Positions 20,062-28,516 of a stretch of DNA of 64,000 nt are shown here, piece by piece; position 1 is the first letter of the stretch, and every line of letters starts with the position of its first letter. The notes under the pieces were generated by a model. The model did no database searches. It was not told where the DNA came from and saw nothing but the letters and a program-made list of their open reading frames with translations. Made by a program: the position numbers and the translations under genes. Origin of the DNA: Desulfobacterales bacterium (GTDB taxonomy: Bacteria; Desulfobacterota; Desulfobacteria; Desulfobacterales; JAAELO01); the NCBI GenBank assembly GCA_024226555.1, contig JAAELO010000399.1:62001-126000 (forward strand), in the 5' to 3' direction.

Positions 20062-20742
20062 CTATAAATATTTAGTGGGATCTTCAATGTTTGCTTTGCG
20101 AAAACCCTCAACTCTTAAATAGCATGAATCACATTTTCCACATGAAAGGCCGGCTGTTGGGTTGTAGCAACTAATAGTTTTACCGTAGTCAACACCAAGT
20201 GATACGCCCTTTTTAATTATTTCCGATTTACTCATATCCTGAAGAGGTGTTTGAATTTTGAGGTTTGTTGTTCCTTCAACCCCTGTTTTTGTCGCTAAGT
20301 TAGCCATCATTTCAAATGATTTTATAAATTCTGGTCTACAATCAGGATATCCACTATAATCTACAGCATTTACACCAATAAAAATATCAGATGATTTTAA
20401 AACTTCAGCCCATGCCATTGCATAAGATAAAAATATTGTATTCCTTGCAGGAACATAGGTAACTGGTATTTCATCAGTTACAGAATCTGCATCAGGAACA
20501 TCAATATCATCTGTAAGTGCAGATCCACCAATTTTTCTCAAATTTATATCTATAACTAAATGTTTTTCAACATTAAAAAACTTTGCAATATCTCTTGCAG
20601 CATTAAGTTCATATTTATGTCTCTGTCCATAGTCAAAACTTAAGCTATAAACTTTAAATCCCATATCTTTTGCTATTGCTATAACGGTTGTGGAATCTAA
20701 ACCTCCACTTGATAAAACAATAGCATTTTTAGAAACTTCCAT
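20062..20742 (-). CDS. queC: 7-cyano-7-deazaguanine synthase
   Basis: About 226 residues. QueC converts 7-carboxy-7-deazaguanine to preQ0 with ATP and ammonia, in the queuosine pathway. The PP-loop is [10 protein letters not shown] at the N-terminus, and the zinc-binding cysteines are in [19 protein letters not shown]. The family motif [19 protein letters not shown] is intact. The track start at 20769 lies inside queE; the ATG at 20742 has AGAGGTG upstream and overlaps the queE stop as TAATG, so I use it. Coupled with queE. Confidence 0.95.
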   Translation of the reverse strand: MEVSKNAIVLSSGGLDSTTVIAIAKDMGFKVYSLSFDYGQRHKYELNAARDIAKFFNVEKHLVIDINLRKIGGSALTDDIDVPDADSVTDEIPVTYVPARNTIFLSYAMAWAEVLKSSDIFIGVNAVDYSGYPDCRPEFIKSFEMMANLATKTGVEGTTNLKIQTPLQDMSKSEIIKKGVSLGVDYGKTISCYNPTAGLSCGKCDSCYLRVEGFRKANIEDPTKYL

Positions 20743-21386
20743 TAAACACCTCTTTCTACATCTGGCCATATAAATTTATGAATTTGAATTTGTAATCTAA
20801 CTTTTAAATTATCTTCCAGTATCCATTTTGCGAGATCAGGCAAGGATAGTGTTTCTTTTACAGAAGATATAATAATATTTTGATAAGGGATATCATTCAG
20901 TTTCTTTAGGATAATATCTTTTGCAAATTCATAATCTTTTCTTGAAGACAATACAAATTTAATCTGATCATCACCTTTAAAATATCTTATATTAGATATA
21001 TAAGTAGAATCTGAAACGTTACTATCCGGACATTTTATATCCATTATCTTGATACAACGGGAATCTAAATTTGCTAAATCGTAAGTTCCATTAGTTTCTA
21101 ACAACACTTTGTAATCAAGATCAGCAAGAGTTTTAATCAGGTTTTTTGTATGATCCTGATACAACGGCTCACCGCCGGTTAGTAAAACTAATTTGCATTC
21201 AAATTTTGAGATTTCGTCAATTATCTGATTTTCCTGATAAAAAGTTCCTTCATTGTAGGAATACTCAGTATCGCAATAGGAACAACGAAGATTACAACCT
21301 GTTAATCGTATAAATATACATGGTAGTCCTGAAAAAGTTGATTCACCCTGAATACTGTAGAAAATTTCATTAATCTTAATCTTCAT
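20742..21386 (-). CDS. queE: 7-carboxy-7-deazaguanine synthase (radical SAM)
   Basis: A 214-residue radical SAM enzyme converting 6-carboxytetrahydropterin to 7-carboxy-7-deazaguanine. The N-terminus has [23 protein letters not shown], and the iron-sulfur motif is CNLRCSYCD (CxxxCxxC). [11 protein letters not shown] is the SAM-binding GGE strand. First gene of a two-gene queE-queC operon whose other pathway members (queD, folE) are not in the window. Its ATG lies only 7 bp from MITE-like copy 4, so its promoter must be inside or beyond that element. Confidence 0.94.
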   Translation of the reverse strand: MKIKINEIFYSIQGESTFSGLPCIFIRLTGCNLRCSYCDTEYSYNEGTFYQENQIIDEISKFECKLVLLTGGEPLYQDHTKNLIKTLADLDYKVLLETNGTYDLANLDSRCIKIMDIKCPDSNVSDSTYISNIRYFKGDDQIKFVLSSRKDYEFAKDIILKKLNDIPYQNIIISSVKETLSLPDLAKWILEDNLKVRLQIQIHKFIWPDVERGV

Positions 21387-21393
21387 TTCTATT

Positions 21394-21551
21394 GGAACCT
21401 TAATAATTAGTATTTTGATTGAAATTTAACGTTTATAAAAGCTTTTAGTTTTATAAAATCTCTGCTTGGGTAAAAAATAGCCTACGTTTTAAAAGTTATT
21501 GTTTTTCTCATAACGAATTAGTTCGGTCAAATGGCAATTATTTAGGTTCCC
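21394..21551 (+). mobile_element. MITE-like element, copy 4
   Basis: A 158 bp copy with left end GGAACCTTAATAATTAGTATTTTGATTGAAATTTAACG and right end TTCGGTCAAATGGCAATTATTTAGGTTCCC. Internal sequence such as TAAAATCTCTGCTTGGG matches copy 1. It sits between queE and the 87-residue gene, both leftward, and its right end provides the final codons and stop of the latter. Flanks are TATT and TTAT, so the duplication is not exact. Confidence 0.72.
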
Positions 21552-21805
21552 TTATGAGTTTCATCTTTCAGGAATTTATTATGATATTCATTTTCAGAAA
21601 TATGCTTCCTTAACTTAATATTAACAAAATCATATATTTCAGTAAGTTCTTCATCTGAAACTCTTTTAAGTAACATCTTTCCAAAATTATCATCAGATAA
21701 CATCTGGAGATACAGAAGAACGGTTTCTTCATCGGATTTTCTATCCATCCCAAATGCACCAAGACCATCATAATTATTTACAAAATCGTGTTTAAATTTA
21801 CTCAT
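21542..21805 (-). CDS. Small conserved cytoplasmic protein of unknown function
   Basis: An 87-residue acidic/helical protein beginning MSKFKHDFVNNYDGLGAFGMDRKSDEE. It carries repeated helix-like segments (VLLYLQMLSDDNFGKMLL, LTEIYDFVNIKLRKHI). There is no signal peptide and no metal motif. It reminds me of small 'cytoplasmic proteins' of deltaproteobacteria, but I cannot name a function. Its last residues (K-G-T) and TAA stop come from the end of MITE-like copy 4, so the ancestral C-terminus may have been slightly different. It lies 14 bp downstream of the SUMF1-like gene. Confidence 0.6.
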   Translation of the reverse strand: MSKFKHDFVNNYDGLGAFGMDRKSDEETVLLYLQMLSDDNFGKMLLKRVSDEELTEIYDFVNIKLRKHISENEYHNKFLKDETHKGT

Positions 21806-21819
21806 TTTTGTATCATATC

Positions 21820-22674
21820 CTATTTCATCTTTACTATTCTAAAACCAATATTATTTCTATATGCTTTAGGTCTGTAATAGCCTCTGCTTGCAGATCTCAA
21901 ATATTGAACACCTTGATTCCAGCTTCCACCTCTAAAAATTTTTCTATCTCCAGATTTAGATAGAGGGTCAACAATACCATCTTTATAGGTATCTGTATCA
22001 ACAGCTACTAATCCTGTCCAACTTTTCCATCTACAGCTATCCAAAACCCATTCTGCAACATTACCATGCATGTCGTATAAACCCCATTTATTAGGTTTTT
22101 TCTTTTTAACCGGATGAGATTTAAGGTCAGCTACAGGATCTCTTTTTCCAGAATTACCACAATACCAGGCTGTATTTTTCAGATTTTCAATCAATGCGCA
22201 ATATTTTTTTTCTGTTATTTCAGTTATTTTTCCTGATGAAAAAGCAGTTGTAGTTCCTGCTCTGCATACATATTCCCACTCAGCCTCTGTTGGGAGTCGA
22301 TACTTATCTGTTGATTCCATCATATTAAGCTTTTTTATAAAATTCTGGGCTTGGTGCCATGTAACTCTCTCAACCGGGCAATTCTTTCCACAACTGATAA
22401 ATGCTGATGGGTTATATTTCATGACTTTTAAAAACTGTTCCTGAGTTACTTCAGTAATAGATATAAAAAACCCCCTGGAAATTTTCACCGTATGTAGTTT
22501 TTCATTTCTTTTTCGATATAGTTCATTTTCAGGACTACCCATTTTAAAATTTCCAGGTTTTATGAAGACAAATTGCATACCAATACTGTTTTTATATGAA
22601 GGTTTTCTGTATGCAAATGAGTAGTCGGGTATTATAAACATTGATAAACAAAACATTAGAATTAGTTTATTCAC
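21820..22674 (-). CDS. Secreted SUMF1/formylglycine-generating-enzyme-like protein
   Basis: A 284-residue protein with a signal peptide (MNKLILMFCLSMFIIPDYSFA) and an FGE-sulfatase domain: IGMQFVFIKPGNFKMGS, ITEVTQEQFLKVM, VERVTWHQAQNFIKKLN, RLPTEAEWEYVCRAG, GNVAEWVLDS and the C-terminal FRGGSW...ASRGYYRP..GFRI. True formylglycine-generating enzymes carry catalytic cysteines in the C-terminal core; I see none after RGGSW, so it is probably a structural or binding member rather than a sulfatase activator. Periplasmic or outer-membrane localisation is expected. Divergent from the LysM gene. Confidence 0.82.
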   Translation of the reverse strand: MNKLILMFCLSMFIIPDYSFAYRKPSYKNSIGMQFVFIKPGNFKMGSPENELYRKRNEKLHTVKISRGFFISITEVTQEQFLKVMKYNPSAFISCGKNCPVERVTWHQAQNFIKKLNMMESTDKYRLPTEAEWEYVCRAGTTTAFSSGKITEITEKKYCALIENLKNTAWYCGNSGKRDPVADLKSHPVKKKKPNKWGLYDMHGNVAEWVLDSCRWKSWTGLVAVDTDTYKDGIVDPLSKSGDRKIFRGGSWNQGVQYLRSASRGYYRPKAYRNNIGFRIVKMK

Positions 22675-22736
22675 TTTGATGACCTTTCAATATTTGACCA
22701 ATTAATTTGAAAAAAAACAGATAGAAGCTAAAATGC

Positions 22737-22757
22737 GATAAACAATGAAAGTTTATC
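22737..22757. promoter_or_regulatory. Inverted repeat in divergent intergenic region
   Basis: A perfect 7 bp palindrome GATAAAC-AATGAAA-GTTTATC in the 198 bp region between the divergent SUMF1-like and LysM genes. It could be an operator for one or both promoters. No regulator is identified. Confidence 0.3.
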
Positions 22758-22872
22758 ACTATTTTATTAAAGCAGTCAAATGCTGTAAAACTTTGGTAAT
22801 ATTTACAATTAAGTGTTATTAAATTAATGATTGTTAAGATATTATCAAAATCTCTAGGTGAAAGGTTCATTT

Positions 22873-23508
22873 ATGGAATGGGGAAAGAAACTGGACAAAA
22901 CAAGTAGTAAGGTTATTACTGAAACTGATTTCACAGGAGCAGAAGAGAAAAAATTTAAACTTTTAACCAAACAGGACCTGCCTTTTGTTTTGATAGGTAT
23001 AATAATAATTGTTCTGATCGCGGGTTTTGTTAGTTTAATACCTATGATACGTGAACATGGCTCTGACCAAAGTGTTGTGATTGACAAGAAAATTGCAGAG
23101 TTAAATGAAAAAATAGAGAAATTTAAAGAGATTGAGGGAAAACTCGCTAAATTTGAAAAAAATCTTATTATACTTAAAAAGATGGATTCAAAAATAGATA
23201 CTATAGATGCAAATCTAACTTTGAAAATAGGTAAGCTCTCTCAAAACCTTGCAGAGATAAATGAATTGTATGCTTCAATAAAATCAAAAATAGATAAACA
23301 AAAAAAGATAATTGTAAAGGAAACACCAGCAATAATTATAAAAAAAAAGAATGATATTCCAGTTAAGTTTTATCAGGTAAAAAAAGGTGATACTTTTTAC
23401 AGTATAAGCAGAAGGTTCAAGATAAGCCTTGTACAATTAAAAAAATTAAATAACTTTAATGAGAAATCAAAACTATATCCAAATATGAAAATTAAGATAC
23501 GGGAGTAA
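22873..23508 (+). CDS. Membrane-anchored LysM protein with coiled coil
   Basis: About 211 residues. Layout: a short cytoplasmic N-terminus, one transmembrane segment (FVLIGIIIIVLIAGFVSLIP, about 37-57), a charged heptad-like coiled coil (about 75-140), and a C-terminal LysM domain (VKKGDTFYSISRRFKISLVQLKKLN) that binds peptidoglycan. Hence it is probably an inner-membrane protein reaching the wall. The track begins at a GTG (22858); I prefer ATG 22873 with AAAGG upstream. It is followed after 1 bp by the TPR gene. Confidence 0.75.
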   Translation: MEWGKKLDKTSSKVITETDFTGAEEKKFKLLTKQDLPFVLIGIIIIVLIAGFVSLIPMIREHGSDQSVVIDKKIAELNEKIEKFKEIEGKLAKFEKNLIILKKMDSKIDTIDANLTLKIGKLSQNLAEINELYASIKSKIDKQKKIIVKETPAIIIKKKNDIPVKFYQVKKGDTFYSISRRFKISLVQLKKLNNFNEKSKLYPNMKIKIRE

Positions 23509-23509
23509 A

Positions 23510-24175
23510 ATGTATATAAAAACCCTTGTAAATATCTTTATCATAATATTTTTTATTAATATTGGGATATGCTCTGAACTAAATAAACTTAAAAAAGAAT
23601 TAAAGAATAATCCAGATAGTTATTCAACAAATTATAATCTCGGAAGTTATTACGAAAAAAATGGTAATTACAATCAAGCTATAAAATACTTAAAAAAATC
23701 TATTAAAATTGATAGCAAAAAAGTATTTTCATATATCATGTTAGGGAGTAGTTTCGATTCCTTAGGAAAATACAAAGAAGCAGTTACAAATTACAAAAGA
23801 GCAATTAGGATTGATTCAAAAAATGGTTTATCATATTCGATGTTAGCAATGAGTCTAACAGAATTAAATGATTTCAAAGGTGCTATAAAATATTTTAAAA
23901 AATCAATTAAGTTGAACAAAAAAAATGGAAAAAATTGTGCGATATTATTTGGAATCGGTAATGCGTATGTAAATCTGAAAAACTATAAAAAGGCTATTAA
24001 ACCCTTAAAATCGGCAATAAAACTAAACCCTAAACTAAAAAATGCCGTAATGCTATTAGGCCTCTCATATAATGAAACCGGGAATTCAGAAAAAGCTTTC
24101 GATCAATATGTAAAACTACAGAAAATAGATCGTGAATTATCGATAATATTGCTCGATTATCTCAGTCGTAGTTGA
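23510..24175 (+). CDS. Secreted or membrane-attached TPR protein
   Basis: A 221-residue protein with an N-terminal hydrophobic signal (TLVNIFIIIFFINIGICSE) and about five tetratricopeptide repeats in tandem, each with the G-Y/A...A pattern (NLGSYYEKNGNYNQAIKYLKKSI, MLGSSFDSLGKYKEAVTNYKRAI and so on). The ICS sequence near the signal end could be a lipobox-like Cys, but it does not fit the consensus well. TPRs mediate protein-protein contacts; a partner is unknown. GGGAG at the LysM stop serves as its ribosome site, so the two genes are coupled. Confidence 0.8.
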   Translation: MYIKTLVNIFIIIFFINIGICSELNKLKKELKNNPDSYSTNYNLGSYYEKNGNYNQAIKYLKKSIKIDSKKVFSYIMLGSSFDSLGKYKEAVTNYKRAIRIDSKNGLSYSMLAMSLTELNDFKGAIKYFKKSIKLNKKNGKNCAILFGIGNAYVNLKNYKKAIKPLKSAIKLNPKLKNAVMLLGLSYNETGNSEKAFDQYVKLQKIDRELSIILLDYLSRS

Positions 24176-24232
24176 CTCAACTAAATTTTCTCTTTATAAT
24201 TAACTTAACTTTTAAAAAAAGGAGTTACTAAA

Positions 24233-24403
24233 ATGGAAATTTCAGGAAACCAGGGAGTTAATCCTTTAGCAAATCAATATAAAAGTGATCCAATAAAATC
24301 TACAGAAAAAGAAACAAACAAAATAAATCCAAAAGAGAAAGAAGAAGTAAAATCAAATAACATTGACCCAAATAAGGGAAATAATGTTGATATTGAGGTA
24401 TAG
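24233..24403 (+). CDS. Small unrecognised ORF, 56 residues
   Basis: Not in the ORF track. The ATG has an excellent ribosome site (AAAGGAGTTACTAAAATG). The product begins MEISGNQGVNPLANQYKSDP and is then dominated by Lys, Glu, Asn and Pro, ending GNNVDIEV; it looks disordered. It lacks Cys and Trp. It could be a small regulator or secreted peptide, or a chance ORF; the strong ribosome site and lack of overlap favour a real gene. Nothing similar is recalled with certainty. Confidence 0.45.
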   Translation: MEISGNQGVNPLANQYKSDPIKSTEKETNKINPKEKEEVKSNNIDPNKGNNVDIEV

Positions 24404-24550
24404 AAATAAAATTATTTTATGATTTGATTCTTTTTTTTATTGTAATAATTATAAGTATTTAAAAACAAAAAAATAAAATCCAATACAATCCTTTAAAATA
24501 TGCCCTTCTAATAACTTGACACCATATCTATATTGTGAGATCTTTTATTA

Positions 24551-24600
24551 TGTTCATTTCTTGAACACAAAGAAATGTAATTATCAAATGCGGAGCTGTG
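24551..24600 (+). promoter_or_regulatory. Leader hairpin and ops-like element at the head of the glycan locus
   Basis: In the 230 bp gap before the first glycan gene there is a perfect 8 bp hairpin CATTTCTT-GAACACA-AAGAAATG (24555-24577) overlapping a TGTTC...GAACA palindrome. It is followed 12 nt later by GCGGAGCTGTG (24590-24600), which matches 8 of 12 positions of the Escherichia coli ops element GGCGGTAGCGTG when read as TGCGGAGCTGTG. RfaH-type NusG paralogues act at such sites. The gap also holds a T-run and a lone TTGACA at about 24516, without a convincing partner. The functional reading is inference. Confidence 0.35.
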
Positions 24601-24633
24601 CCTTCAATCCTACCTTAAAATAATTGTATAAAA

Positions 24634-25209
24634 ATGGATAATAAAGAACTTAGAACTTTAAAAATTCTTGAAGAGATCGATAAAAACCAATCGATAAATC
24701 AGAGAGCTTTGGCTGGAAATTTGAATATTTCATTAGGGCTTGCAAATTCTTTTATAAAGCGACTTGCTAAAAAAGGTTATATAAAAGTATCTTCGATACC
24801 AAAAAATCGAATGATTTATCTATTAACACCAACAGGAGCTGCTGAAAAAACGAGATTGACTTACAATTATATCAAATATTCATTTAAATTTTATAAAGAA
24901 ACTAGATCAAAAATGGTTTCTTTGTTTGATAAAATTTCAAAAGAAGGTATCAAAAAAGTTGCATTCTACGGAGCTACTGAGGTAGCAGAAATAGCTTATA
25001 TATCTTTAAAAGATACCTCAATAGAGTTTGAAGGTATTTATGATTTAAAAAAAGTTGGTACTTTTATGGGTAAGCAGATATGCAATACACAGGATATTCG
25101 ATATTCAAGCTTTGACAGACTAATCATTACTGATGATGAAATATCTAAAAAAGAAATATTGAATTTAGATAGTGATAAATGTTTGCACTTGAATCAAATA
25201 TCAATATAG
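24634..25209 (+). CDS. Winged-helix regulator with C-terminal Rossmann-like domain
   Basis: A 191-residue protein. The N-terminal winged helix (about residues 5-75: LRTLKILEEIDKNQSINQRALAGNLNISLGLANSFIKRLAKKGYIKV) is MarR-like, like the EPS-associated regulators that often head polysaccharide loci. The C-terminal half reads KKVAFYGATEVAEIAYISL and a following beta strand FEGIYDL, resembling a nucleotide- or CoA-binding Rossmann fold, perhaps a ligand sensor. First gene of the glycan locus and 50 bp before wecB. It may control the locus, or recognise a nucleotide sugar; both are inference. Confidence 0.7.
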   Translation: MDNKELRTLKILEEIDKNQSINQRALAGNLNISLGLANSFIKRLAKKGYIKVSSIPKNRMIYLLTPTGAAEKTRLTYNYIKYSFKFYKETRSKMVSLFDKISKEGIKKVAFYGATEVAEIAYISLKDTSIEFEGIYDLKKVGTFMGKQICNTQDIRYSSFDRLIITDDEISKKEILNLDSDKCLHLNQISI

Positions 25210-25259
25210 TCATTATGCTTAAAATAGAATTATAAGAATATTTAGGATATTTATAATAC

Positions 25260-26354
25260 ATGAAAATATTTTTAATCGCGGGTGCAAGGCCAAATTTTAT
25301 GAAAATTGCACCTATAGCTAGAGAACTTGAGAAAAACAAAGACATAAAATATCGAATAATTCATACAGGACAACATTATGATCAAAATATGAGTTATGTT
25401 TTTTTTGAGGAACTTGGTATTAAAAATCCAGATTACCACCTTAAAGATTGCAGTGGAACCACTACTCAGCAGACTGCTAGAATTATGATTGAGTTTGAGG
25501 CCATTTGTAAATCAGAAAGACCAGATCTTGTAATTGTAGTTGGTGATGTAAATTCAACTTTGGCCTGTTCAATAGTAGCAAAAAAATTAAATTTAAAATT
25601 AGCTCATGTTGAAGCAGGGCTCCGCAGTTTCGATTTAACAATGCCTGAAGAAATTAATAGAATGGTAACGGATTCCATATCTGATATTTTTTTTGTTACA
25701 GAAGAAGAAGGTCTTGTAAATCTTAGAAAAGAAGGTAAATCTAAAAAAGACATTCACTTTGTCGGGAATGTTATGATAGATAGTCTTTATTATCAGCTAT
25801 CAAAAATTAATAAAAAAACTTCCGATGTATTAAAATTTGATGAATATAAAATTAAAAACCCAGAATATGGTGTAATAACACTTCATCGTGCATCAAACGT
25901 AGATGATAAGCAGACTTTAGTAAAGATATATGAATCTTTACAAAAAATATCTGAAAAACTTCCTTTGATATTTTCTATTCATCCAAGAACTAGAAAAAAT
26001 ATGGAAAAATATGGTATCAATACTCCGGAAAAAATAAAGATAGTTGAACCCTTATCTTATATGGAATTTTTGAATTTATGGAAAGATGCAAAAGTAGTTC
26101 TTACAGATTCCGGTGGACTACAGGAAGAAACGACGGCTCTTGGAGTTCCCTGCTTAACAATTAGAAATAATACAGAAAGGCCTATAACAATATCAAAGGG
26201 TACTAATCAATTAGTAGGAACTTCAAATAGAAAAATTCAAGATGCATTTAGAAAAATTATGGAAAATGATTGGAAGTCTGGAGAAAAACCTGAGTTATGG
26301 GATGGCAAAGCTGCAGAAAGAATAGTTTCTATAATTTTAAATGAATATTTTTGA
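25260..26354 (+). CDS. wecB: UDP-N-acetylglucosamine 2-epimerase (non-hydrolysing)
   Basis: A 364-residue enzyme interconverting UDP-GlcNAc and UDP-ManNAc. It has the WecB signature N-terminus (IAGARPNFMKIAPIARELEK), HTGQHYDQNMS, VVGDVNSTLACSIVAKK, AHVEAGLRSFD and MPEEINRMVTDSISD. The C-terminal part has TLHRASNVDD and DSGGLQEETTALGVPCLTIRNNTERP. Product UDP-ManNAc could feed ManNAc-containing glycans or, through other enzymes, a neuraminic-type acid. Weak AGGA upstream. It is the first biosynthetic gene of the locus. Confidence 0.93.
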   Translation: MKIFLIAGARPNFMKIAPIARELEKNKDIKYRIIHTGQHYDQNMSYVFFEELGIKNPDYHLKDCSGTTTQQTARIMIEFEAICKSERPDLVIVVGDVNSTLACSIVAKKLNLKLAHVEAGLRSFDLTMPEEINRMVTDSISDIFFVTEEEGLVNLRKEGKSKKDIHFVGNVMIDSLYYQLSKINKKTSDVLKFDEYKIKNPEYGVITLHRASNVDDKQTLVKIYESLQKISEKLPLIFSIHPRTRKNMEKYGINTPEKIKIVEPLSYMEFLNLWKDAKVVLTDSGGLQEETTALGVPCLTIRNNTERPITISKGTNQLVGTSNRKIQDAFRKIMENDWKSGEKPELWDGKAAERIVSIILNEYF

Positions 26355-26395
26355 GTATATATTAAATAATTACAAAAAGTTGTTAATTCAATTTA

Positions 26396-27643
26396 ATGAT
26401 CTTTGCTCTTAACCAAATGGTAATAAAAAAAATGAATGAAATTATTCCTTATGGAAGACAATTAGTAGATGAAGATGATATTGATGCAGTTATTGAGGTA
26501 CTTCAATCAAAGATGCTTACTCAGGGACCTAAGACAGCGGAGTTTGAATTAGATTTGTGTAATGTTGTTGGATCTAAATTTGGTATAGCAGTTAATTCCG
26601 GTACATCAGCACTTCATATAGCTTGTCTTGCAGCAGGAGTTAAAGAAAATGATGAAGTAATTACTTCTCCTATAACTTTTGTAGCATCAGCTAATTGTAT
26701 TGTTTATTGTGGTGGGAAACCGATTTTTGCTGATATAAACCCAGAAACCTATAATATTTCTCCTGATGAAATTGAAAGGCTAATTAGTAAAAAGACAAAA
26801 GCTATTATTCCAGTACATTTTGCTGGTCAAAGTTGTGATATGGAAAGAATTAACCAGATAGTTAAAAATGCAGAGAAGAAATATGGAAATAGAATATACA
26901 TCATTGAAGATGCTTGCCATGCTTTAGGATCGAAGTATTTAGGGAGTGAAGTTGGATCATGTGAATATTCAGACATGACAGTTTTGAGTTTTCATCCTGT
27001 TAAACATATAACAACTGGTGAAGGTGGTGTTGTTTTTACAAACAAAACTGAAATTAGTAATATGCTCATGAAATATCGTTCCCATGGTATAACAAGTACT
27101 CCGGAAGAAATAGTGTACAAAAAAGAAGGATTTAACACTTCTATTGAGTACGATAAGCCTATGATGAATCAATGGTATTATGAGCAGAAAATTTTAGGTT
27201 ATAATTATAGAATAACAAATATTCAGGCTGCATTAGGATGTTCGCAATTAAAAAAACTATCTTCTTTTATATTAAGGAGAAGGGAAATTGTTAATATTTA
27301 CAATAAGGCTTTTCAAGGTATAAAGAATATTACAGTTCCCTTTGAATCTGAAAATTGTAAGAGTAATTTTCATCTTTATGTACTTCTATTTAATTTCAAA
27401 AATATAGGAATTGATCGTGCAAGTTTAATGAAGAAACTGAAATCCAGAAATATTGAAACACAAGTTCATTACATTCCTGTACATACTCAGCCTTTCTACC
27501 AAAATAATTACAAAACTAAATGGAGAGATTACCCAAATGCTGAGAATTATTATAGACAATGCCTCTCAATTCCTCTTTTCCCAGCAATGACCAATGAAGA
27601 AATTGAAAAAACAATATATGAGGTAAAAAAAGCCGTAATTTAA
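26396..27643 (+). CDS. pseC: UDP-4-amino-4,6-dideoxy-N-acetyl-altrosamine transaminase (PseC)
   Basis: A PLP-dependent DegT/DnrJ/EryC1-type aminotransferase. Motifs: IPYGRQLVDEDDIDAVIEVL, VNSGTSALHIACLAAGV, the catalytic Lys in VLSFHPVKHITTGEGG, YNYRITNIQAALGCSQL and VHYIPVHTQPFY. PseC makes the 4-amino sugar in the pseudaminic acid pathway from the product of PseB. The start is unsure: ATG 26396, 26417 or 26432 (MNEIIPYGRQ is the family-like N-terminus) and none has a clear ribosome site. The rest of the pse genes are more than 10 kb downstream, and pseB is decayed. Confidence 0.9.
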   Translation: MIFALNQMVIKKMNEIIPYGRQLVDEDDIDAVIEVLQSKMLTQGPKTAEFELDLCNVVGSKFGIAVNSGTSALHIACLAAGVKENDEVITSPITFVASANCIVYCGGKPIFADINPETYNISPDEIERLISKKTKAIIPVHFAGQSCDMERINQIVKNAEKKYGNRIYIIEDACHALGSKYLGSEVGSCEYSDMTVLSFHPVKHITTGEGGVVFTNKTEISNMLMKYRSHGITSTPEEIVYKKEGFNTSIEYDKPMMNQWYYEQKILGYNYRITNIQAALGCSQLKKLSSFILRRREIVNIYNKAFQGIKNITVPFESENCKSNFHLYVLLFNFKNIGIDRASLMKKLKSRNIETQVHYIPVHTQPFYQNNYKTKWRDYPNAENYYRQCLSIPLFPAMTNEEIEKTIYEVKKAVI

Positions 27644-27693
27644 CTGTTGGATAGTTATAAAAGAAAAAAATTTAATTATTAAAGGGGTTTGAA

Positions 27694-28497
27694 ATGCTAA
27701 GTAGTTTAAAGTCAATATTGTCATATGATAAACCATATAGAGTCTACTTATATCAAAAAGCTAAAAACATATACCACAAACTTCTAAAAAAAAATCTACC
27801 CCATAAGGGACATAAATATTACTTGAAATACCAGATAACAAAAGCGATCAATCTGGCAAGTAATCTGGGTCATAAACGAATGAGTATTCTTGAATTTGGA
27901 GTTGCTGGTGGGCAAGGTTTGCTTGAAATTGAGGCTTATTGTAAAGATATAACAAAAAATTTAGACCTAGATATTGAAATTTATGGTTTTGATCTGGAAA
28001 AAGGATTACCTCCCAGTAAAGACTATAGGGATGAACCATATAAGTGGGTTGAAGGTTCATACTCCATGGATATGGAATTGCTGTTAAGCAAAATTAAAAA
28101 ATCAAAACTGATTATCGGTGATGTTAAAAAAACAGTACCTGAGTTCGTTGAAAAATATAATCCGGCTCCAATAGGGTTCATTAACTTCGATTTAGATCTA
28201 TACTGGCCTACTAAATGTGCACTTGAAATTTTTAATGAAGAGGATCTGTACTTTTTACCAAGAGTAGAGTGCTTCTTTGATGATATATTTTTTGAGCATG
28301 CAGGGATTTATCTGGCAATAAATGAATTCAATGCTGAGAATGAGATGAAAAAAATTGGCCAGAATAACCGGACATTGGTTCACAATTTTAATGAAATAAT
28401 GAAATACAGAATGTTTGAGTATCATAAGTTTAATCATGTGGATTACAGCAAAAATAATTTCATGAAGAATAAAGCGGCAGAACTGCCTATAAAGTGA
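27694..28497 (+). CDS. Putative SAM-dependent methyltransferase (TylF/macrocin-like)
   Basis: A 267-residue protein with a class I methyltransferase-like strand-loop (SILEFGVAGGQGLLEIE, about residues 63-79) and an acidic strand IYGFDLEKGLPPS, then FINFDLDLYWPT and FFDDIFF, acidic positions that may hold a metal as in TylF-type sugar O-methyltransferases. Good ribosome site AAAGGGG. Nineteen bp before the dehydroquinate-synthase-like gene, so probably part of that cassette. The target could be a sugar hydroxyl or the cassette product. The family call is tentative. Confidence 0.55.
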   Translation: MLSSLKSILSYDKPYRVYLYQKAKNIYHKLLKKNLPHKGHKYYLKYQITKAINLASNLGHKRMSILEFGVAGGQGLLEIEAYCKDITKNLDLDIEIYGFDLEKGLPPSKDYRDEPYKWVEGSYSMDMELLLSKIKKSKLIIGDVKKTVPEFVEKYNPAPIGFINFDLDLYWPTKCALEIFNEEDLYFLPRVECFFDDIFFEHAGIYLAINEFNAENEMKKIGQNNRTLVHNFNEIMKYRMFEYHKFNHVDYSKNNFMKNKAAELPIK

Positions 28498-28516
28498 AAT
28501 AAGCGAAGAAATTAAT

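Noticed and set aside
20062-20769. QueC start at 20769 (MARCRKRCL...)
   Set aside because: The extra codons overlap the end of queE, and the internal ATG with AGAGGTG and a TAATG overlap is the better start.
24516-24552. TTGACA followed by TATTAT as a sigma-70 promoter
   Set aside because: The spacing between them is about 24 bp, too long for a typical promoter, and no better -10 element was found at 16-18 bp.
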